A stretch of 18,338 nucleotides of DNA from JAGMCF01 sp964398885. GTDB lineage: Bacteria > Cloacimonadota > Cloacimonadia > JGIOTU-2. Under the pieces are notes generated by a model. That model worked only from the letters and a program-made list of their open reading frames with translations. It was not told the DNA's origin and did no database searches. The DNA lies in assembly GCA_964398885.1 (NCBI GenBank), contig CAYNOU010000056.1:1-18338 (forward strand), read 5' to 3'. Positions 13,765 to 18,338 of this stretch are shown one piece after another; position 1 is the first letter of the stretch, and every line of letters starts with the position of its first letter. Made by a program: the position numbers and the translations under genes.

Positions 13765-14406
13765 TTATCTAATTGCCTCCTTGATTTTCTCAATTAACAT
13801 CTGTTCTGGCACTGCACCAACCTGCGAGACCGTTTCATTAATTACTGTAAGGGGTACACTCACTACATTATATTTCTGGCTTAAATACGGAAATTCTGTT
13901 ACTTCAATCATATCTGCTTTAATCCTATTAGAATAATACGCCATCTGATGGGCTAAAATAACTGATCGCGGACAATATGGGCAGGTTGGTGTTACAAAAA
14001 CCTTTAAGTGAATATCTTCTTCTAAACTATTCAGGAATTTTTTACCTTCTTCACTTAACAGTGTATTTCCAGTGGAAGCCATTTTTATTGATTCCAAAAG
14101 TGAGGAAAATTCATAACCGGCTGGTATGCCAATAAATCTTATGTTATAATTTCTTTTCCCCTCAACAATAAGGGTAGGCAATTCAGTAATATCATATTTT
14201 TTAGCCTCTTCCTCAGCTTCCAGGAAATTAAATACTTCTAATTGCAACTTATTAGATAATTCACTGACTTCTTGCAAAAGTTGATGAGTATCCTGACAAC
14301 TGTGACATTCAAATTTCTGGGTGAATAATTTTAGTCTGACCTTTTTATCTAAGTTCTCAAAAATTTTTTCCAATTGGCTTTTAACTTCATTATTTAACAA
14401 TCCCAT
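13765..14406 (-). CDS. Protein disulfide oxidoreductase (PDO), two thioredoxin folds
   Basis: A 213-residue cytosolic protein of the glutaredoxin-like PDO family, common in thermophiles and anaerobes, which forms, breaks or shuffles protein disulfides. The N-terminal fold has CHSC (Cys34, Cys37) and cis-Pro77 (ELPTLI). The C-terminal fold has CPYC (Cys142, Cys145) and cis-Pro184 (SVPLTV). Both active sites are intact. AAGGAG lies seven bases before the ATG. Its stop overlaps the trxB ribosome site, so the two are tightly linked, fitting a TrxB-PDO redox couple as described for hyperthermophiles. Confidence 0.92.
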   Translation of the reverse strand: MGLLNNEVKSQLEKIFENLDKKVRLKLFTQKFECHSCQDTHQLLQEVSELSNKLQLEVFNFLEAEEEAKKYDITELPTLIVEGKRNYNIRFIGIPAGYEFSSLLESIKMASTGNTLLSEEGKKFLNSLEEDIHLKVFVTPTCPYCPRSVILAHQMAYYSNRIKADMIEVTEFPYLSQKYNVVSVPLTVINETVSQVGAVPEQMLIEKIKEAIR

Positions 14407-14443
14407 TATTTTCTCCTTCCAATCTGCAAATATTTTTTAAAAA

Positions 14444-14695
14444 TTATCTTCTAATATTTAATAATCTATCTAACTTAGCTCTATCAAATCCAATTACAGG
14501 TCTATTATTTACAAGAGTTACAGGAATACCTTGTTGACCAGTTCTTCTAACAATATCTCTTACAGCAGAAGAATTTTTAGTTACATCAACTTCTGTAAAT
14601 CTAATTCTATTCTGATGAAGATAACTTTTTACTCTTTTACACCAGGAACAATATGGTGATGTAAATACAATTACTTTTGGAGGTTGATTAGACAT
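14444..14695 (-). CDS. Glutaredoxin-like (NrdH-type) thiol protein
   Basis: An 83-residue single thioredoxin-fold protein. FTSPYCSWCKRVKSYL holds the CxxC pair Cys16 and Cys19. The cis-Pro region is QQGIPVTLV (Pro58), and GFDRAKLDRLL is the usual end of NrdH/glutaredoxin-like proteins. CSWC differs from the CPYC of glutathione glutaredoxins; such proteins are usually reduced by thioredoxin reductase rather than glutathione. No good ribosome site is seen; it begins 10 bases after the stop of the PDZ gene, so coupling is likely. Confidence 0.9.
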   Translation of the reverse strand: MSNQPPKVIVFTSPYCSWCKRVKSYLHQNRIRFTEVDVTKNSSAVRDIVRRTGQQGIPVTLVNNRPVIGFDRAKLDRLLNIRR

Positions 14696-14705
14696 AATTC
14701 AAAAA

Positions 14706-16091
14706 TTACTTTATTTTTTCGAGAATATCGTTAACTTCAATTTCTATATCTAAGAATTCATTCAGAGTATCTATCTGTTTATTTCTTAATTGATTATCCC
14801 ACTTCATGCCACTTTGGAGCATTTCTTGAGATGGAACATTTTTAAAGCCATTCTGTAAAATCTCAACTTCAGTTTTATATTTTTCAATAATTTCATTAAT
14901 CAAATCTTCATTTACATTGAATTTTTCAATATTGTCAGATAAGTAATTTGTTGCAATATTACGAGCATCAAGAAGACTATAATATATCCACCAATTTGCA
15001 AGAATAACTTCGTCTAATTTTTTATTATCAATTTCTTCAAAATACTTTTCATTTTCCAAAGCTTTTATCCATTGTTTTATTGCAGTTATACCAGAAAAAT
15101 AATTTTCATATTTATCAGTATTATAGACCTCTTTTGCAACTCTGAGTGATTGTTTATACAATGGTTCAATATCAGCATCTTCTTTGTTTTTGATAACAAA
15201 AATTACCCAGGGCATTTTTTGTGCAAGTTCATATCCTTTTGTCTTATCAAAATATGTTCTACAGAAAAGTTCCTTGCCATCCTTTTGATAACCAGTAATA
15301 ATACCCCATTCTGGAATTTCAATCAAATCTACAGCAATAACGGGCCATCCAGAATCAATACTCTTCATAATAATCTTACGAATCCCATCTTCAGATATTG
15401 CAGATTTCACCATATCTTCATCTGTAAATTCAGTTGCCATATGATAAACTTCAAATTTGTATCCTAACTTCTCAAGAATTTCAGAACCTACATCTTTTCC
15501 GCAAGTTGCATCAGGTGAACTTGGGCACCAGCCATCAAAAAATTGCAATCTGAAAGCATATCCAGAAAGTCCCAAAATATTTGCATAACTAATATCGTTT
15601 CCGGATTTTTCATCAAGTCTTGTAACAGCACCTAAAAAGGAGTTCTCCATTCCTAAACCCCAACCTAATTTTCCAATACCCTCAATAATAACTGCATCTT
15701 CATCTACTTTGTGCTCAGGAACCACTTCACGCAGATAGACACCAATTTGTCCTTTTGGGATTGTAAATTTAATTTCATTATCATTGCGTTTTAATACAAC
15801 TTCAACCTCTGGAGTTTCAACAGATTCTTTAAGAGCATTTAGAACTTTGATACAATCAACTTTTTCGCCATTATACTTAATAATTATGTCACCAATTTGA
15901 GCTCCTGCCTTTTTCAAATTAGAATCTTCTGTAAAATTAACTATTTCTAACCCCACAATATTTTTTTCTTTGTTGCATTCTGATTCCTCACACGGATGAC
16001 TTTGATCTGAATTTGCAATTAACTTACAATTGTAACCAAAACTAAATAAAATTATGAAACACAAAGCCGATAGAATAAGATTTTTTCTCAT
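14706..16091 (-). CDS. Exported PDZ-domain protein with papain/C39-like (BtrH-like) domain
   Basis: A 461-residue protein with a Sec signal peptide (about 1-26); Cys22 is not in a proper lipobox. Residues 45-120 form a PDZ-like domain (LKKAGAQIGDIIIKYNGEKV). Residues 130-300 recall the papain-like fold of BtrH-type and C39-related proteins: LGLSGYAFRLQF (173-184), WCPSSPDA (188-195), then GWPVIAVDLIEIPEWGIITGY. At the expected nucleophile I see GMENS and no Cys, and EWGIITGY where peptidases have a His, so it may be non-catalytic. The C-terminal third is helical with no known motif. GAGGAG five bases before the ATG supports the start. It is the first gene of the thiol-redox operon. Fold assignment is from motif memory and tentative. 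Confidence 0.65.
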   Translation of the reverse strand: MRKNLILSALCFIILFSFGYNCKLIANSDQSHPCEESECNKEKNIVGLEIVNFTEDSNLKKAGAQIGDIIIKYNGEKVDCIKVLNALKESVETPEVEVVLKRNDNEIKFTIPKGQIGVYLREVVPEHKVDEDAVIIEGIGKLGWGLGMENSFLGAVTRLDEKSGNDISYANILGLSGYAFRLQFFDGWCPSSPDATCGKDVGSEILEKLGYKFEVYHMATEFTDEDMVKSAISEDGIRKIIMKSIDSGWPVIAVDLIEIPEWGIITGYQKDGKELFCRTYFDKTKGYELAQKMPWVIFVIKNKEDADIEPLYKQSLRVAKEVYNTDKYENYFSGITAIKQWIKALENEKYFEEIDNKKLDEVILANWWIYYSLLDARNIATNYLSDNIEKFNVNEDLINEIIEKYKTEVEILQNGFKNVPSQEMLQSGMKWDNQLRNKQIDTLNEFLDIEIEVNDILEKIK

Positions 16092-16129
16092 TTTTTCTCC
16101 TCATTAAATTTTTTTAAAATCCTAAAAAA

Positions 16130-16145
16130 ATTATATTAATGTCAA
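16130..16145 (-). promoter_or_regulatory. Candidate promoter elements for the thiol-redox operon
   Basis: On the minus strand a perfect TTGACA (16145-16140) and a perfect TATAAT (16135-16130) occur only four bases apart, so they cannot form one promoter. TATAAT is the likelier functional box, with a weak -35 (CAGTTT) 18 bases upstream. It lies about 40 bases before the PDZ gene start and after the hsp20 terminator. Confidence 0.35.
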
Positions 16146-16170
16146 TATTTATAAAACTGAACATTAAATA

Positions 16171-16216
16171 AAAATAAAAAGCCCATTCACAATAAAGCGA
16201 ATAGGCTTTTTATTTT
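16171..16216 (-). terminator. Rho-independent terminator of hsp20
   Basis: Arms 16197-16216 and 16171-16190 form a 20-bp stem with a six-base loop. In minus-strand RNA all 20 positions pair, two as G·U; in plus-strand RNA those two would be A·C mismatches, so the structure is built for the minus strand. A U-rich run follows. It lies nine bases past the hsp20 stop and separates it from the thiol-redox operon. Confidence 0.92.
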
Positions 16217-16224
16217 ATCCGGAT

Positions 16225-16638
16225 TTATTTGATTTCAATCTTCTTTTTGGCTTCAATCTCTCTTGTTTTTGGGAATGTTGTCTTTAAGATTCCTTTCTCA
16301 AAACTGGCAGTGATATCTTTTTCTTTAATATCTTTTGGAATGGTAAATGAACGAGAGAACTCACCGTAAGACCTTTCTCTGCGATAGTAACTTTCCTCAT
16401 CAATAGTCTTATCCTTTTCAAGCTTACCGCGAACTGTCAGAGTGTCTCCGTCAAGTTCAACTGAAATATCTTTTTTAGATAATCCAGGGAGTTCAAAATC
16501 CATATTAATCTCTCCTCCCTTTTCATAAACATCCACAGGAATTCTGCATTCCCAACGGTCAAGGAAATGCGGCATAAAATCCTGCGCAAAGAATCTGTCC
16601 ATAAGACCTTTTAAAGGTCGGTATCTGATAATAGACAT
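16225..16638 (-). CDS. hsp20: Small heat shock protein, Hsp20/α-crystallin family
   Basis: A 137-residue ATP-independent chaperone that holds unfolding proteins. The α-crystallin domain spans about 35-125, with the conserved AxxxxGIL motif (111-118), DFELPGLSKKDI (47-58) and LDGDTLTVRG. The C-terminal IEI (134-136) is the I-x-I tail that joins oligomers. Start: GGAGG at 16648-16644 sits five bases before the ATG at 16638; a GTG two codons earlier lies inside the ribosome site and is rejected. It is a single-gene unit with its own promoter, CIRCE operator and terminator. Confidence 0.95.
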   Translation of the reverse strand: MSIIRYRPLKGLMDRFFAQDFMPHFLDRWECRIPVDVYEKGGEINMDFELPGLSKKDISVELDGDTLTVRGKLEKDKTIDEESYYRRERSYGEFSRSFTIPKDIKEKDITASFEKGILKTTFPKTREIEAKKKIEIK

Positions 16639-16689
16639 TTCCACCTCCGATAATTTATTTTTTGCGACTGTTTTTATCAGTCTAAATAA

Positions 16690-16717
16690 AATATAAACAG
16701 AAAGAATAAAATGTCAA
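16690..16717 (-). promoter_or_regulatory. σ70-type promoter of hsp20
   Basis: On the minus strand, TTGACA (16717-16712), a 16-base spacer and TATATT (16695-16690, five of six matches to TATAAT). Transcription should start near 16683, about 45 bases before the ATG. The CIRCE operator ends seven bases upstream of the -35. Confidence 0.82.
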
Positions 16718-16724
16718 TAAAAAA

Positions 16725-16751
16725 TTAGCACTCTTGTTTTAAGAGTGCTAA
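16725..16751. promoter_or_regulatory. CIRCE operator (HrcA binding site)
   Basis: TTAGCACTC (16725-16733), nine bases, GAGTGCTAA (16743-16751): a perfect match to the CIRCE consensus bound by the heat shock repressor HrcA. The inverted repeat extends to 16-bp arms (16720-16735 and 16741-16756), with A-run and T-run flanks, so it could also act as a terminator for the gtrA-like gene ending at 16850. HrcA itself is not in the window. CIRCE usually controls groE and dnaK; here it controls a small heat shock gene. Confidence 0.97.
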
Positions 16752-16849
16752 TTTTTATTTATAGGACTTTTTTAATGTGATTTTTGAATTAAGTCTGGGT
16801 TGTCTTAAAATTCTGTTTTTAAATATGAACTTGTTTTATTTGATAGTTA

Positions 16850-17287
16850 CTATCCAATATCTTCTTCTGCGGTTTCAATCATTATTTTTTCTTCTTTAAA
16901 TATTAATTTCTCACTCATAAAAAAATTAACGGTTCCGGAGAATAACAATGCAATCAAATTACATACGACCACATCAAAATGAAAAATTCTTTCTATGGTA
17001 ACAAGCAATGCCATTTTAACTCCAAAAGAAATCAATGCGGCTGCATTATAAGCAGGAATACGACCAAGAAAATCTCTTTTATTGTGATAAACACGATGAT
17101 TCCATACCCAAAAATAACAGATTACATAAGCCACCAGTATACCAGCCTCAAAAGAAATTGATGGACCTAAAATATAGGTTGTAAAATAAGAATGGAAAAA
17201 AAATCTTGTTAAAATAAATAGAACCGCTATATCCACAATTGAGCCAACTATACCCCTTACTATGAATTTCAGAAATCTCTTAAACAT
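16850..17287 (-). CDS. GtrA-like family membrane protein
   Basis: A 145-residue inner-membrane protein with four hydrophobic helices (about 8-30, 40-62, 77-97, 103-125), the usual size and topology of the GtrA-like family. Members are thought to flip undecaprenyl-linked sugars for surface polysaccharides. Family-type features are FIVRGIVGSIVDIAVLFILT near the start, YFWVWNHRVYHN after helix 2 and NFFMSEKLIFKEE at the end. AGGAAAG precedes the ATG. No glycosyltransferase gene is adjacent in the window. Transcription may end at the CIRCE hairpin downstream. Confidence 0.88.
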   Translation of the reverse strand: MFKRFLKFIVRGIVGSIVDIAVLFILTRFFFHSYFTTYILGPSISFEAGILVAYVICYFWVWNHRVYHNKRDFLGRIPAYNAAALISFGVKMALLVTIERIFHFDVVVCNLIALLFSGTVNFFMSEKLIFKEEKIMIETAEEDIG

Positions 17288-17512
17288 ATAAGTCTTTCCT
17301 ATACCTCACCAAAACTATATTGGAATAGCAATTATCTTTCTACTTTTATGAATTCCAAGTAAACAATCTCCATATTTCCTTAAATAAATTTTAAACAAAA
17401 AATGAGATACAAGAAAAAAATGTTCAAGTTTTTTCTTATTTTTATGTGAGTATTGACAAAAAATTATATCTTTTCCAAGCTATGCAAAAATTATGCTTAC
17501 CCTGGAGTTATT

Positions 17513-18338
17513 ACGAAAAAATTATTATCGTTTTTTATATTAATACTAATATTAACCTCTTTATTAAATGCATTTGGAAATAAAAACACAAAGCCAAAAA
17601 TTTTAACTCCCAAGGAAAAAGAAGAAAAGTGGTTTAAAGAAAATCCAGGAAGTTTACCTCATTGGATGACTGAAGAAGAGAGGCAAAGAGTTGATGAAAT
17701 TGGCAAAGATTTTTTGCCAACAAATCCCCCTCCATCACCAATAAGGCAACCAGCAGAATTTGAGCCTATGGAAGGTATACTTATTTCTTATGCTACATAT
17801 TATACCCCTCATTTTGGTCTTTCAACTAATACTATTAAAGAGATGGCTGAAGATCTTACTGTTTATTGTGTTGTTGCCTCATATCATCAGCAGAATGCAT
17901 ATGATATTATGGAAAGTGCTGGTGTTAATATGGGTAATGTTCAGTTTATTAATTGCTCAACTGAGACTTATTGGATACGAGATTATGGTCCGTGGTTTAT
18001 CTTCAATGGTGAAAATGAATCCGGAATTGTAGATTTTATCTATAATAGACCAAGACCCTATGATGATGCTGTTCCGGGACATGTAGGCAGTTATTTGGGA
18101 ATCGATGTTTATGGAATGAATATTGTTCATACAGGTGGCAATTATATGACAGATGGTCAGGGTATTGCAATTTCAACTGAACTTGTCTGGCAAGAAAATC
18201 CGAGTATGACTCATGCAGAAATTGACTCAATTATGTATGAATATCTTGGAATTAATACTTATCATGTTGTGCCTGATGCACTCGGTGAATACATAAAGCA
18301 TATTGATTGCTGGGCAAAATATCTTGCTCCAGATGTCA
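17513..18338 (+). CDS. Exported peptidyl-arginine/agmatine deiminase family protein, 3' end outside the window
   Basis: The frame is open to the end of the window (at least 275 residues). It belongs to the Porphyromonas-type peptidylarginine deiminase family, which converts arginine or agmatine guanidino groups to ureido groups. Motifs: TETYWIRDYGPW (Asp157), HTGGNYMTDGQGIAIS (206-221) and HIDCWAKYL (His263, Asp265), fitting three of the four catalytic residues; the Cys is beyond the end. A signal peptide is clear (KKLLSFFILILILTSLLNAFG), so it is secreted. The start is odd: GGAG (17504-17507) lies five bases before an ACG (17513), giving MKKLLSFF if ACG initiates. No ATG or GTG is in frame before the signal peptide; a TTG at 17453 is the alternative and lacks a ribosome site. 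It is divergent from the GtrA-like gene across 225 bases with no clear promoter. Confidence 0.87.

Noticed and set aside
17411..17437. AAGAAAAAA/TTTTTTCTT inverted repeat before the deiminase gene
   Set aside because: Almost pure A/T low-complexity pairing, with no gene ending on either strand there; not credible as a terminator or operator.
17760..18032. Plus-strand frame inside the deiminase gene
   Set aside because: Out of frame with the clear deiminase motifs TETYWIRDYGPW and HTGGN.

Overview
The window is AT-rich DNA from a Gram-negative bacterium that is probably anaerobic. The signs of an outer membrane are a lipoprotein, a β-barrel C-terminus ending in Phe, and a Sec-exported deiminase. 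The signs of anaerobic metabolism are a tungsten-type aldehyde:ferredoxin oxidoreductase, acetate kinase, a protein disulfide oxidoreductase and a thioredoxin reductase without the usual NADPH-binding arginines. Short hairpin-rich intergenic repeats and a four-helix-bundle gene of the S23 family resemble what is seen in FCB-type candidate phyla such as Cloacimonadota. That placement is inference only. The sequence is a scaffold: positions 10190-10289 are exactly 100 N, a placeholder gap.

Layout. (1) 159-3450, plus strand: an NfeD/ClpP-class membrane protease, a TPR lipoprotein, a 61-residue membrane protein and a HAD phosphatase, closed by a bidirectional terminator at 3505-3541. (2) 3564-6058, minus strand: a broken gene fusing the start of an NSS sodium symporter (with an amber stop at codon 7) to the last strands of an outer-membrane barrel, then an AOR-family enzyme. 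(3) 6499-9782, minus strand: a CHASE2 adenylate cyclase and D-Ala-D-Ala ligase, separated by a hairpin-rich repeat. (4) 9803-10536: a small tandem repeat region holding one four-helix-bundle gene, a truncated second copy, and TATAAGG-type short repeats. A perfect 28-bp direct repeat lies ahead of each copy, and one copy of it supplies the last codons of ackA. (5) 10514-16091, minus strand: eight tightly packed genes (PDZ exported protein, glutaredoxin-like protein, PDO, trxB, trxA, a 4-Cys small protein, ndk, ackA). (6) 16171-16751: an hsp20 gene with its own terminator, a σ70-like promoter and a perfect CIRCE operator. (7) 16850 to the end: a GtrA-like membrane protein on the minus strand, and a divergent exported deiminase that runs off the window and seems to lack a normal start codon.

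How the genes work together. Region 5 looks like a thiol-redox operon: a reductase, thioredoxin, a PDO with two CxxC sites and a glutaredoxin-like protein are co-transcribed with two enzymes of phosphoryl and ATP metabolism. Heat shock control of hsp20 is by HrcA, encoded elsewhere. No complete new defence or mobile system is visible. The most unusual items are the four-helix-bundle repeat units invading the 3' end of ackA, the symporter-barrel chimera, and the 4-Cys protein and PDZ/papain-like protein inside the thiol-redox operon.
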